This document shows, piece by piece, positions 33,541-42,544 of a DNA stretch of 64,000 nucleotides. Positions within the stretch are counted from its first letter, which is position 1, and each line of letters opens with the position of its first letter. The notes beneath the pieces were generated by a model, which did no database searches, was not told where the DNA came from, and worked only from the letters and a program-made list of their open reading frames with translations. A program made the translations under genes and the position numbers. This DNA comes from Methylobacterium nonmethylotrophicum. Its GTDB lineage: Bacteria > Pseudomonadota > Alphaproteobacteria > Rhizobiales > Beijerinckiaceae. The stretch lies in NCBI RefSeq assembly GCF_004745635.1, contig NZ_SRLB01000001.1, forward strand, positions 496,001 to 560,000, in the 5' to 3' direction.

Positions 33541-33873
33541 TCAGTCCCGCTCGCCAGGGTCCCAAGTGTCCAAGTCGACCTGCCGTGGCGCGGTGACCCG
33601 AATGTCATGCGGGGACGGCTTCGAGCGCTCCCGGATGCGCCGCGCCTGCCGCTCGGACTCCTCCAGCGCGGCCTTTCCCAAGGAGACGAGTACCGCCCGG
33701 GCGATGCGGGTGAAGGCGACCTCGTCAAAAGTCGTCTGGCAGCCGCACAGGCGCTTGAAGATTTCACCTACGTAACGGGCGGGGTCTTGGGTCTCGGGCG
33801 GAGGAGCGGCGAGCAACGGGGAAAGCGCGCGGCGGGCGTCGGCGCGGGCATGCTCGGTGATGACGTCGGTCAT
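33541..33873 (-). CDS. Hypothetical helical protein (110 residues)
   Basis: MTDVITEHARADARRALSPL begins a soluble, charged, mostly helical protein with two cysteines (KRLCGCQTTFDE) and a basic region (ESERQARRIRERSKPSPHDI). It is transcribed toward the FtsH-like gene, about 180 bp upstream of it, and may be in the same unit. No family is recognised. The start is the first ATG, behind CGAGAGAGG. Confidence 0.55.
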   Translation of the reverse strand: MTDVITEHARADARRALSPLLAAPPPETQDPARYVGEIFKRLCGCQTTFDEVAFTRIARAVLVSLGKAALEESERQARRIRERSKPSPHDIRVTAPRQVDLDTWDPGERD

Positions 33874-34144
33874 GCAGCCTCTCTCGGGGCCGCCGGACGT
33901 CCGTGCCGGTCAGGCTCCCTGCAGGGCGTGGAGGGAAAGCGGGGTCCGGCGGGTAGCCGGCGGCGCTGTCCGTATGAGGCGCAGGGGATGGGACAAGACG
34001 GTCTCTCTGTGGGACGGCTGGCCGCCCAGGGTTGGAACAAACTGGCAACCAACGACGCGGGCGTCAAGCTGCCAATCGGTCCTCAGCAATCCACGCGCCT
34101 GGCCGGGATGCGTCCGTGCAGGACCCGGGCTCCCGCGGAAGCGG

Positions 34145-34699
34145 TCATGGCGTCCCCGACGCGTCCCGGGCGTTCCCGGCCAGGCGGGCGCGGATCACGT
34201 CGATGGTGACGGGCCGGAAGTCGAAGCAGTCAACGCCGACGTCGGTGCTGGCGGCGGTGCCCGGCAGGGTGCCGTGCGAGTGCCCGAAGAAATGCAGGTC
34301 GCCGCGGTACATGCGGGGCCATACACGATGGGCGTAATGGCTCAGCCAGATCCCCTGGGGGAGCCCGTCCGGACCGGGTACGACCACCCTGGCGACGTCC
34401 ACGATGCCGTCCCACGGCAGGCGCACCGAGATGCGGTCATGGTTCCCGCGTACGAGGAAGCGCTTGCGTCCCCGGAGACGGGCGAAGACGGAGCGGGCGT
34501 AGTCCTCGCTGCAGCGGTAACAGAAGTCGCCGAGGTGCCAAACGGTGTCCTCGGGGCGCACGGCCGCGTTCCAGTTCGCGATCAGCGCCTCGTCGTGTTC
34601 CTCGATGGAGGCGAACGGGCGGCGGACGGACATCCGCTCGTCGAGCAGGGCCTTGTGCCCGAAATGATGGTCGCTCGACCAAAGGATTCTGTGTGGCAC
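34145..34699 (-). CDS. Metallophosphoesterase family protein
   Basis: A 184-residue calcineurin-like phosphoesterase. All core metal-binding blocks are visible: SSDHHFGH at the start (D-x-H), WHLGDFCYRC near residue 53 (GDxx), VRGNHDRISV near 85 (GNHD), WLSHYAHRVW near 116, and FFGHSHG near 135 (GHxH). It is the compact single-domain type, known as phosphodiesterases or phosphatases on nucleotides or nucleic acids. The start is a GTG. It is divergent from the 477-residue gene. A copy of the KfrA-region palindrome lies about 210 bp upstream of its start. Confidence 0.85.
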   Translation of the reverse strand: MPHRILWSSDHHFGHKALLDERMSVRRPFASIEEHDEALIANWNAAVRPEDTVWHLGDFCYRCSEDYARSVFARLRGRKRFLVRGNHDRISVRLPWDGIVDVARVVVPGPDGLPQGIWLSHYAHRVWPRMYRGDLHFFGHSHGTLPGTAASTDVGVDCFDFRPVTIDVIRARLAGNARDASGTP

Positions 34700-35315
34700 C
34701 GGAGCCTCGCGGTATGCGGAGGCTCGGCACGCGGCGGCTCTCCGGGGGTCAGTCCGTGGGGTGCTCGCTCGCGGGTTTCATGGCGGTGTCTCCTGATGGG
34801 CCCCGACCGTGTCGCGGCCGCCGTGCGGGCGCAAGCCCGGAGCGCCGGGATCCACAGGGCCGTCCCGCCACGCCGGACCAGGGTCCGAAACGCGACCGGG
34901 AGATAGGGTAGCGGGTAGCGCCGCCCGGTACCGCCGGCACGACGGATGAGCGCTCCGGGGTTCAAACGATGTCCAGGCCGCCATGGTCGGGATGACCGGT
35001 CTGAAGGCGGACGAGACGCAGGAAGCGCCAGGCGCGCATCGCCCACGGATAGGCGGTCACGGTGGGGTGCCGAAAGTGAACCGGCTGCGAGGCGGTTTCG
35101 GAGCCAGGCCGGGGTCGGCATGGCATGGCCCGCATGAGGTCGCTCGGGCCGATACGGGGATGATCGGGTCCGGGGCACCTGATCCAGGCCTCGCTATGCC
35201 AAATGCGGCAGGACGCTTAAGCCAATTGGCTTTCCGTGGCGTATGGCATGCTCTTAATGCGGTCGGCGGCGTCGGACCGCATGCTCCTGTCTCCTATCCG
35301 ATGGAGAGACCGACC
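34700..35315. other. Divergent intergenic region of the defence cargo
   Basis: About 615 bp lies between the metallophosphoesterase and the 477-residue gene. It holds the diverged palindrome at 34907-34932. The frame of the downstream gene stays open to about 34983, but the sequence there lacks a good ribosome site and is not conserved-looking, so I treat it as untranslated. GCCAATTGGC at about 35220 is a short perfect palindrome near the presumed promoter. Confidence 0.4.
34907..34932. promoter_or_regulatory. Second copy of 26-bp palindrome (putative operator)
   Basis: The sequence begins GGTAGCGGGTAGCG and matches the perfect 26-bp palindrome at 42545-42570 in 23 of 26 positions. The three mismatches all fall in the right arm. 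It lies between the divergent metallophosphoesterase and 477-residue genes, upstream of the Argonaute block. It is a likely binding site for the KfrA-like protein. Confidence 0.6.
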
Positions 35316-36749
35316 ATGACGGACGACGCCAACCTGACCGTGAAGGCGATGATGCACCGCGCCCTGGAGAGCACCGGCCCGGCCGCCGTCCTGGCCTTCG
35401 CCGCCGAGATGACGAAGCCGAAGAGCGGCTGGAAGGGGCCGCGCAAGCTGTCCCGGGAACAGGCGCTGGCGGCGACGCGCACCGTGACGTCGATGTTGCG
35501 GCGCTTCGGGCTGCAGCCGACCAAGGTGCTCGTGGGGGCGGGGCGCGCGAGCCAGTCGAGCGCGACGGGCCGGTTCTACCTGACCGACCCGGAGATGGCC
35601 GGGGCCGAGGTCACGAAGCGGCTGGCCACCGGCATCGGCGCCCATGTCGACCACGTGAAGGCCATCGCGCGCCACGCCCGTCAAAAGGGGCACGCCGTCG
35701 ACGAAGGGGCGTTGCTCGCCGAACTGGCGGAGGCGGTCGGTGTCTTCCTGGAGCCGTTCCGCGCCGAGCCCGACCTCGAACCGAACGCGGAGCTCGCCGG
35801 TGACATCAACCGGATCGCGGACCATCTCGCGAACCCCGGTCGCCGGTTCGAGCTCGCCCGGTTCCTGGCCGAGGCGCGGAGGCTGGAACTCGGGTTCGAC
35901 CGCGCGTCCGGCGAGATGGTCTTCCACGGACCGGCCGCTTCCATGCACGACGGCGGCAACACGCCGGTGATCCCGCTGCTGACCCGGATGGTGGCGCACG
36001 CCGAGGCGACCTTGTTCCGGGGTGAATGGGAGGACGGCGAGGAGAACGTGCTGTTCTTCGCCCGCCCCAAGCTGACGCCGTTGGGCCGCACGCATGGCGC
36101 GATCTGCCAGGAAGTAGGTCTCGGGGTGGTCGCGGACCCGGACCGACGTGGCGGCCTGAGGATGGTCTTCACGCTGGACCCAGTGACCTACGTCGGGGAG
36201 CCCGGTCCGGCCGCCGAGGGCGATGCCTGGGACAAGGCCGGCTATGCCCGGTTCCTTCGGTTCGGCGCCTACCCGACCCCCGGTGACGTCGACCGCCTCG
36301 CCGAGGGCTGCCTGTTCTTCGAGGCGGCAGCGCCGGACCGGTACGATTGCGAGGAGTTCAGGGCCTTCCACGAGCAGGTGGTCGCCGAGTGGGAGCCCGG
36401 GGACGAGGAGCGCCTCTCGGGGCGCCGGCACCTGCCGGTGACGCCCGAGACCTGCCGGTTGCTCCTGGTCGACGACGGCCGAACCGCGTTCGGCATCTGG
36501 CGCTCCTTCGCCGAGATCCCGGAGCCGACGGTGCTGCCGCGGGACGCCGAGGACGATGCCGGCGTCGTGTCGAGGACCGTGCGGGCGAGGTTCGCGGCAC
36601 TGCTCTACGCCGATGCCGAGCCCTCGGTCGCGGGTCTCCTCGGGGCCGAGGCGGGGAGGCGGTGCGAGGCGCTCGACGCGTTCCTCATGAAGTCGGCCAC
36701 CGGCCTGCGCCGCCGGAAGCTGGAGTTCAGGGCGCGCATGCGGCGGTGA
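35316..36749 (+). CDS. Unknown protein upstream of Argonaute (477 residues)
   Basis: I do not recognise this protein. It is soluble and begins MTDDANLTVKAMMHRALEST. Residues 40-75 are basic (KPKSGWKGPRKLSREQALAA), which suggests nucleic acid contact. The middle is helical. Residues 200-330 look beta-rich (EENVLFFARPKLTPLGRTHG, LRMVFTLDPVTYVGEP), and the end is basic (GLRRRKLEFRARMRR). The ATG at 35316 has GGAGAG seven bases upstream. An ATG at 35301 is the alternative. It is 195 bp ahead of the Argonaute gene on the same strand, with an operator-like palindrome upstream, so it may belong to that system. Confidence 0.65.
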   Translation: MTDDANLTVKAMMHRALESTGPAAVLAFAAEMTKPKSGWKGPRKLSREQALAATRTVTSMLRRFGLQPTKVLVGAGRASQSSATGRFYLTDPEMAGAEVTKRLATGIGAHVDHVKAIARHARQKGHAVDEGALLAELAEAVGVFLEPFRAEPDLEPNAELAGDINRIADHLANPGRRFELARFLAEARRLELGFDRASGEMVFHGPAASMHDGGNTPVIPLLTRMVAHAEATLFRGEWEDGEENVLFFARPKLTPLGRTHGAICQEVGLGVVADPDRRGGLRMVFTLDPVTYVGEPGPAAEGDAWDKAGYARFLRFGAYPTPGDVDRLAEGCLFFEAAAPDRYDCEEFRAFHEQVVAEWEPGDEERLSGRRHLPVTPETCRLLLVDDGRTAFGIWRSFAEIPEPTVLPRDAEDDAGVVSRTVRARFAALLYADAEPSVAGLLGAEAGRRCEALDAFLMKSATGLRRRKLEFRARMRR

Positions 36750-36944
36750 CATCGAGGCCGGCGCACTTCCAATTTTTCGGCGGATCCCCCAGCGTCGAGC
36801 GAATCGCGTGTCTTTCGCCAACCCGGCCAGGGCGTTGCGGGGCATGCCGGGCTGCGCCGCCCGGCGGACGTTTCGGCTGTGGACGGCCCGCGCGCGGTCG
36901 CGCTCGGGCCGTCCACGCACCGGGGCCGTGGCCTATGGTCGAGC

Positions 36945-39263
36945 ATGGCATTCCGAGCAGGAGCGAGGCGCGAACCCCGCCTCGCGTTGAACGCGGTCCG
37001 CATCGTCATCCCCGCCGGCACCATCCCGGCGGCGATGGTCCCCTATGACCGGGACACGCTCTACCGGCTCCTGGACCGGGACCCTCAGGACGTCCACGCG
37101 CTCCGGATGGAGAACGAGTTGGCGGTCGTGCCGCTCGTCCCCGACGCCGACCTCCCCGCGGCGAGACAAGCGCTGAGGGCTGCGGATCACCCCAACCTGG
37201 TTGCGGGTCTCGCCCGGGAGGCCGTGCTGCGGGAAGTGATGACACGTGCCGACAGGGGTTACCGCATCACCCGGCGACGCCCGCTCGTCGTCGAGGCGGG
37301 AGGGGTGGGAACCGAGAACGTTCTTCCACCGGAACTCGGCCTGCCGGAATGGCTGAAGAGGCGGCTCGTGCTGGAGTTCGACGTCCGGACCCTGGTTTCG
37401 CGCGGCGTCGTCCAGGTCGTGCTGACTTGCTCGCATCGCCTGAGGACCTTCATCGACGCCCCCGTCTCGGAACTCCGCGAGATCGGGGTGCCGCTGGCCG
37501 GCAAGGCGGTATCGACCCTGCAGGAGGTCGCGGATCCCAAGCTCGCCGACCGCCTGGGTTACGCCGGCCGCATCCTTTCCGTCGACGACGACGGAACCCT
37601 GACGCTGGAGGATCATGGCGACGGTTCGGGAACCGTCCCGGACGGCGAGCTCTACCTCGAACCGTCGCGCGCGAACTTCGCCGCCGTGGTCGCGGCGCTG
37701 ACCCAGGGGCGAGCTTCGGACGTCCTGAAGGCGCTGGCCGACATCGAGGCCAAGTGGCACGGCGGCGGCGTCACGCGCGACACGGTCGGGAAAACCATCG
37801 CCTGGCTGAGGCGCTGCGAGGGTCTGACCCTCGCGGATGGCGTGCCGATGGAACTCGGCGCCCTGCTCGACCAGTCGGTGAAGGGAGCCGGCTTCCCGGA
37901 CGTCGACGTCTTCCCCAAGCCGAAGCTGTCGTTCAGCCCGGGCGGCATGAGGGAGAACCGTTGGGCGCAGAGGGAACTGGACGAGACGGGCCCCTACGAC
38001 CGCGAGAGCTTCCCGCTGAAGAAGTTGAGGATCGCGGTCGTCTTCGAACCCGCCTTCCGCAGGAATATCGCGGGGATCGTGGAGGGCTTCCTGTACGGTC
38101 TCCCCGACGTGCGCAGCCAGGGCACGAGCCCGCTGGCCCCGCATCCGACCGGCTTGGTAGGCCGGTTCCGCCTCGACGAGCCTCAGGTCGGCTATTTCCC
38201 CGCCGCCGGCGACAGGGGGGAGGACTACGCGGAAGCGGCCCGGGCGGCGATTGCCGACGCGTCCGACCGGGACGAGCAATGGGACCTGGCGCTCCTGCAG
38301 GTGTCCCGCGAGTGGAAGGAGCGTCCCTACGAGGATAGCCCCTACTGGATGGGCAAGGCGGCATTCCTCAAGCAGGGCACCGTCGTCCAGGCGCTCTCCA
38401 CCGAGACCTTGGCGATGGAAGACCTGCCCTACGCCATGGCCCTGGCGAACGTGGCGCTCGGGGTCTACGCGAAGCTCGGGGGGCGACCTTGGCTCCTGCC
38501 GGCGTCGCGAGGGGATGCCCACGAGTTCGTCTTCGGCCTGGGCTCCCACGTGGAGAAGCAAGGACGACGCGGAGCGGGCCAACGGGTCGTGGGCATCGCG
38601 ACGATGTTCACGGCGCAGGGCGAGTTCGTTCTCGACAGCAGGACCGCGTCGGTCGGCTACGAAGGCTTGCCCGACGCGCTCAGGACCGTGGTCGTCGACG
38701 CGATCCGGCGGGTCCGGAGCGAGGAAAGGTGGCGACCCGACGATCCTGTCCGTTTGATCTTCCATGCATTCACCCAATTGGGCCGCGAGAGCGCGGACGC
38801 CGTCGTCGAGGCGGTGAAGGGGCTCGGCCTCTCGCGGATGGATTTCGCGTTCCTGCATGTCGTCGAGGACCATCCGTTCACGGTCTTCGACCTCGAAGCG
38901 GAGAAGGACCACAAGGCCCCGCTCGCGCCCGAGCGAGGCCAAACCATCGCGTTGGGCGACCGCGAGTGGTTGGTGACGCTGACCGGCCGAAAGGAGGTCA
39001 AGGGCAGCCGGCAGGGTCTGCCTGACCCGATCCTGCTGCGCCTGCATCGACGCTCGACCTACTCCGACATGGAGGCATTGAGCCGTCAGGTCTCGGACTT
39101 CGCCTGCCATTCCTGGCGGACCTTCATGCCGGCGCGGCTGCCCGTCACCCTGGGATACGCCGACCAGATCGCGCGGCAGCTTGCCGGGCTCGAACGCACC
39201 CCGGGCTGGGACCGCGATGCGGTCGCCGGCAGCCGCGTCATGAGGCGACCGTGGTTCCTGTGA
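36945..39263 (+). CDS. Long-B prokaryotic Argonaute (RsAgo-like, catalytically inactive PIWI)
   Basis: A 772-residue Argonaute whose length, domain order and C-terminal block match Rhodobacter sphaeroides Ago as I recall it (KLGGRPWLL, VGIATMFTAQGEFVL, DPVRLIFHAF, terminal WFL). N and linker domains lead to a reduced PAZ-like region (about 180-245, LGYAGRILSVDDDGTLTLED). MID is at about 365-510, with the 5'-phosphate pocket pattern Y467, K471, Q482. PIWI runs from about 515 to 772. The first catalytic Asp is replaced (FGLGSHV, residues 531-533) and the next position reads LIFHAF, so cleavage is not expected. It should be a guide-dependent sensor. Its stop overlaps the nuclease start by 3 bp. 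Confidence 0.9.
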   Translation: MAFRAGARREPRLALNAVRIVIPAGTIPAAMVPYDRDTLYRLLDRDPQDVHALRMENELAVVPLVPDADLPAARQALRAADHPNLVAGLAREAVLREVMTRADRGYRITRRRPLVVEAGGVGTENVLPPELGLPEWLKRRLVLEFDVRTLVSRGVVQVVLTCSHRLRTFIDAPVSELREIGVPLAGKAVSTLQEVADPKLADRLGYAGRILSVDDDGTLTLEDHGDGSGTVPDGELYLEPSRANFAAVVAALTQGRASDVLKALADIEAKWHGGGVTRDTVGKTIAWLRRCEGLTLADGVPMELGALLDQSVKGAGFPDVDVFPKPKLSFSPGGMRENRWAQRELDETGPYDRESFPLKKLRIAVVFEPAFRRNIAGIVEGFLYGLPDVRSQGTSPLAPHPTGLVGRFRLDEPQVGYFPAAGDRGEDYAEAARAAIADASDRDEQWDLALLQVSREWKERPYEDSPYWMGKAAFLKQGTVVQALSTETLAMEDLPYAMALANVALGVYAKLGGRPWLLPASRGDAHEFVFGLGSHVEKQGRRGAGQRVVGIATMFTAQGEFVLDSRTASVGYEGLPDALRTVVVDAIRRVRSEERWRPDDPVRLIFHAFTQLGRESADAVVEAVKGLGLSRMDFAFLHVVEDHPFTVFDLEAEKDHKAPLAPERGQTIALGDREWLVTLTGRKEVKGSRQGLPDPILLRLHRRSTYSDMEALSRQVSDFACHSWRTFMPARLPVTLGYADQIARQLAGLERTPGWDRDAVAGSRVMRRPWFL

Positions 39264-40525
39264 GCGACGGGCCGACCGTCGCCGCCGTTCGGGCCGGTCT
39301 CGTCGCGGCTTGCGCGGTGAACGGCGACGCGCCGCTCTTGCTGGCGTTCCGCTCGTTCGTCCTCGACGACCACGATCCGCTCGCCGGCCTCGCCTCCCGG
39401 GCGGCGGAGGCGTTCGGCAAGCCCGGGGAGCGGTCGGCCCGGCATGTCGCGACGCTCGGTTACGCGGCCGCGGCCCGGCGATTGCCCGACGCCTTGGCAC
39501 CCGTCCTCGCGGACGGCATCCGGTGGATCGCCGAACGGCCATGGCATCGTCCGCTGCGGGAGGCGACGCTGGAGGTCGACGGGGTCTCCATGCTGGGCGT
39601 GGCGCTCGGATCGCGCGGATGTGACGACGCACTCCTACCCCCGCTCGCCGAGCTCGCCGTGAAAAGCGCCGGGATGAAGACGTTGTCGCCGCTCAACCGG
39701 TCCCTGGTGGCGGCGGCGGCACATGTCATGGGTGCGCCGGGCCGGCCCGACCTGTCGGTGATGATGCCCGAAGTGCGGGTGGCCCTCGCCGATCTCGCGC
39801 TGATGCCCTTGGACGAGGCAAGCGGACCGCCTGCCTGGCGCGCCGCCATGCGGTACGTGCCCGGGGATGGCGGTCCCGCCCGGGCGCCGCTCGCGCTCCG
39901 GGCGTTCGACGCCTTGTGCGACCGCAACATGCCGGCGCGGCTCGGGCGCCTGGAGCCCCAGGACGTGGTGCGCGTGCTGGAAGGCATCGTCCGCTCGTTC
40001 CAATCCTGGACATGGGAGGACCGTCCCCGGACACCGAACTCGACCGCGGTCAAATGGCACGTCGAGAACGAGTACCACGTCCAGAACCTGCTCTGGGCGG
40101 TGCTGGCGCCGCTATTCCCCGACCTCCGAGCCGAGGAGTACGCCGCGCCGGTCGGGCACAAGAACCCCCGCATGGACCTGACCATCCCGAGCCTGCGGCT
40201 CGTGGTCGAGGTCAAGTTCATCAGGGCCGGCAAGAGCTTCGCGGACATCCTGGAGGAGATCGCCGCGGATCACACCCTCTACGGGCAGGACGGTCGATGG
40301 GACGTGCTGATCCCGTTCATATGGGACGATTCCCGTCGGGTCGAACAGCACGCGACCCTGCTCCAGGGGCTGAGGGTCATGCCGATGGTCCACGATGCCG
40401 TCGTGATGCCCCGTCCCGGCAAGATGGATCCGGCGGCGACCCCCTCGTCGCCCCGGCGGCGCAAGAAGGGCGCCGCCACGGGCGCGCCGGCATCGGCGCC
40501 GAAGCCGGCGCGCCGGCGCTCCTGA
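39260..40525 (+). CDS. Argonaute-associated PD-(D/E)XK nuclease
   Basis: A 421-residue protein with a GTG start inside the Argonaute stop region, so the two are translationally coupled. The N-terminal 280 residues are helical and unassigned. The C-terminal domain has a PD-(D/E)XK core: PRMDLTIPSLRLVVEVKFIRAG with D306, E317 and K319, then DGRWDVLIPFIWDDSRRVEQH. The last 35 residues are basic (RRRKKG, KPARRRS). Long-B Argonautes are known to work with nuclease effectors in abortive infection (BPAN-type systems). This gene fits that partner role, so collateral DNA degradation on guide-target recognition is the expected function. Confidence 0.85.
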   Translation: MSDGPTVAAVRAGLVAACAVNGDAPLLLAFRSFVLDDHDPLAGLASRAAEAFGKPGERSARHVATLGYAAAARRLPDALAPVLADGIRWIAERPWHRPLREATLEVDGVSMLGVALGSRGCDDALLPPLAELAVKSAGMKTLSPLNRSLVAAAAHVMGAPGRPDLSVMMPEVRVALADLALMPLDEASGPPAWRAAMRYVPGDGGPARAPLALRAFDALCDRNMPARLGRLEPQDVVRVLEGIVRSFQSWTWEDRPRTPNSTAVKWHVENEYHVQNLLWAVLAPLFPDLRAEEYAAPVGHKNPRMDLTIPSLRLVVEVKFIRAGKSFADILEEIAADHTLYGQDGRWDVLIPFIWDDSRRVEQHATLLQGLRVMPMVHDAVVMPRPGKMDPAATPSSPRRRKKGAATGAPASAPKPARRRS

Positions 40526-40589
40526 TCCCCGCAGCCCGGGGACGTCCGACCGGCTTGGCAAGCGACGATCCGTAAGCCATTGCCTGGAC

Positions 40590-41387
40590 ATGAACCGCCC
40601 CTACACCCTCTACCTCGACGAGACCGGCAACCGCCATCCGGACAAGCGCCCCGACACAGGCCGCGAGGGACGCGACTGGTTCGCGTTCGGCGGCGTGCTG
40701 GTGCGCGGCGAGGACAACGACGCGGCCCGCGGCCTCGTCGAGGACTTCGCCGCGAGATGGAAGCTGAAGGGCCCGGCCCACCTGACGGACATGCGCTCCG
40801 AGAAGAAGGCGTTCGCGTGGCTTGAGCGACGCAGCCAGGCCGAGCGCGACGCGTTCTGGTCCGATTGGAAGGACGTACTGGTCGGCGCGCCCGTGATCGG
40901 CCTCGGCTGCGTCATCGACCGGCCCCGCTACCTCGCGCGCGGCTACCTGGAGAAGCACGGCAACGACCGCTGGCTGCTGTGCAGGAGCGCCTTCGACATC
41001 ACCCTCGAACGGGCCGCGAAGATCGCGAAGAGGGAGGACCGGAAGCTGCACGTCGTGTTCGAGGCCGATCCCAGCTTCAACAGGACCGTGGTCGGATACT
41101 TCGAGAACCTGAAGGAGAACGGGCTCGCCTTCGACCAGGGAACCAGCGGCAAGTACGAGCCGATGCCGAAGGAGGAGTTCGCCGCAATCCTGGGCCGCAT
41201 CCAGTACAAGCCGAAGGCGTTCCCGCTGCTGCAGATCGCGGACAGCTACGTCTACGCGATGGCCAGGAACGGGTATGACAAGAAGTTCGACCTCTACAGG
41301 CACATCCGGGATCACGCCCGGATCGCCGACTTCGCCTTCCCGGGCGAGGGCCGGAAGATCGGCGTGAAATACTACTGCTTCGACTAG
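40590..41387 (+). CDS. DUF3800 domain protein
   Basis: A 265-residue protein of the DUF3800 group, which is predicted to have an RNase H-like fold. The diagnostic N-terminal YLDETGN carries D10 and E11. Other acidic candidates are HLTDMRSEKKAF near residue 68, HVVFEADPSFNRT near 153, and ADSYVYAMARNG near 215. It starts 64 bp after the nuclease gene, on the same strand and with no terminator between, so it is probably the third gene of the Argonaute operon. Such proteins occur in mobile and defence regions. A role as an extra nuclease is inference. Confidence 0.8.
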   Translation: MNRPYTLYLDETGNRHPDKRPDTGREGRDWFAFGGVLVRGEDNDAARGLVEDFAARWKLKGPAHLTDMRSEKKAFAWLERRSQAERDAFWSDWKDVLVGAPVIGLGCVIDRPRYLARGYLEKHGNDRWLLCRSAFDITLERAAKIAKREDRKLHVVFEADPSFNRTVVGYFENLKENGLAFDQGTSGKYEPMPKEEFAAILGRIQYKPKAFPLLQIADSYVYAMARNGYDKKFDLYRHIRDHARIADFAFPGEGRKIGVKYYCFD

Positions 41388-41398
41388 AAACGAAAAAA

Positions 41399-41415
41399 CC
41401 GAGGCGATGCCTCGG
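41399..41415. terminator. Bidirectional intrinsic terminator
   Basis: A 7-bp perfect stem (CCGAGGC/GCCTCGG) with loop GAT lies 11 bp after the DUF3800 stop. On the minus strand it is followed by TTTTTTCG, making a good Rho-independent terminator for the TIR gene. On the plus strand the tail is weaker. It separates the convergent Argonaute operon and TIR gene. Confidence 0.7.
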
Positions 41416-41670
41416 CTTGTCGCGGCCCCCATGCGGTGAGCCTAAGAGGCTTGCGGCCTCGGAGAGGAGAATTAGTTCGGGCCATGCGAATGTCAAGCGG
41501 GCATCCCTGCACGAGGCGGCCTCCGTCACGGTCGGCGATGCGCCCCTCCCAGGGTGCGTGCTGACTTGCGGGAGGGCTGCCCGGTCCAGCCTCGAATACC
41601 GCATGGGAAGCCCTGCGGTTCGGAGAGGTAGCCGCCCTTCAAGTCGGGGCGCCAGGCCCCCGATCCGGTC

Positions 41671-42399
41671 CTACCCGGCCGCGCGGCTCCGCGCCAGACG
41701 CTTGCCCTTGGCCGTCGTCGCGCCGGCACCCACCTTCGCCGGGGCCTTCCGGCCGCCCTTGGCGGGAGCGGGCCGCTTCTTGGGCGCGGGCGCGGCAGCG
41801 GATCGCGTCGTCTCGGCGGGCCGGGACGGGGCCGTTCCCGGAGGCCTGGCCCGCACGGCCTTGACGGTCCCCTTGATGCCCTCGGCCACGTCCGCGAAGG
41901 CATGGTCCATCGACCGCCAGTCGCTCACCGGCCGGCCGTCGCGCGGAAGAACCTTGAGGTCGGATGCCCCGGTATCCTTCCAGGCGCAGGGCCGGACGAC
42001 GACGACGACGACCCGCATGAAGCCCCTGGCCCGCCGGCCCATGGCCCGCTTGTACTCCATCTGGCACCAGCGACTGGCGATGTACTCCGGGCTCATCAGC
42101 GCGACGAAGATGTCCGCCGCGCGCAGCTTGCGCGAGATCTCGGTGTTCAGCTTGTCCCCGGCTTCCATCTCGCCGTCGAACCAGGCCTCGACCTCGTCGC
42201 GCTTCAACTGGGCGAGGTGGACCTGAAGCTTCGCCTGCTGGACCGCGTTCGCGTGGCAGTACGAGACGAAGATCCGCACCTTCGCCTTCCTGGGCTTCGG
42301 CTCCGCTGCCTCGGGGGGCGCCGAGGCACGCGCGGCCGGTGTCGCCCTCCTGCCGGGCGGCTTCGCCTTCGCGGTCCCCGTCGCTGGTTTCACGGTCAC
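41671..42399 (-). CDS. TIR-domain protein
   Basis: A 242-residue protein with a central TIR domain at about residues 40-165: VRIFVSYCHANAVQQ, EVEAWFDGEMEAGDKLNTEI, ADIFVALMSPEYIASRWCQMEYKRAM, with E115 in the position of the catalytic glutamate of NAD-cleaving TIRs. Both flanks are Lys/Ala/Pro-rich and probably disordered. Bacterial TIR proteins are often defence effectors that deplete NAD. The start is uncertain: a GTG at 42399 has GAGGGGG just upstream, and a TTG at 42426 is the alternative. It converges with the Argonaute operon and shares a divergent, palindrome-bearing promoter with the KfrA-like gene. Confidence 0.85.
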   Translation of the reverse strand: MTVKPATGTAKAKPPGRRATPAARASAPPEAAEPKPRKAKVRIFVSYCHANAVQQAKLQVHLAQLKRDEVEAWFDGEMEAGDKLNTEISRKLRAADIFVALMSPEYIASRWCQMEYKRAMGRRARGFMRVVVVVVRPCAWKDTGASDLKVLPRDGRPVSDWRSMDHAFADVAEGIKGTVKAVRARPPGTAPSRPAETTRSAAAPAPKKRPAPAKGGRKAPAKVGAGATTAKGKRLARSRAAG

Positions 42400-42544
42400 G
42401 GCAGCCCCCTCGAACGCGGCGGCCAAGTTCGGGACTCAAGTCCTATGGCCCCGTTTTGTTCCGCTCGCCCAGGTCTTCGGCCCGCCCAGGTCTTCGACCC
42501 GGACGATGGGAACCGGCCACGCCGTACGAACCGCTCGCGCACAG

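Noticed and set aside
34983..35315. N-terminal extension of the 477-residue protein
   Set aside because: The frame is open but lacks a good ribosome site, whereas GGAGAG is well placed before the ATG at 35316.
41995..42020. GACGAC tandem triplets resembling a microsatellite
   Set aside because: They encode the run of valines in the TIR protein (VVVVVV) on the minus strand and are explained by coding.
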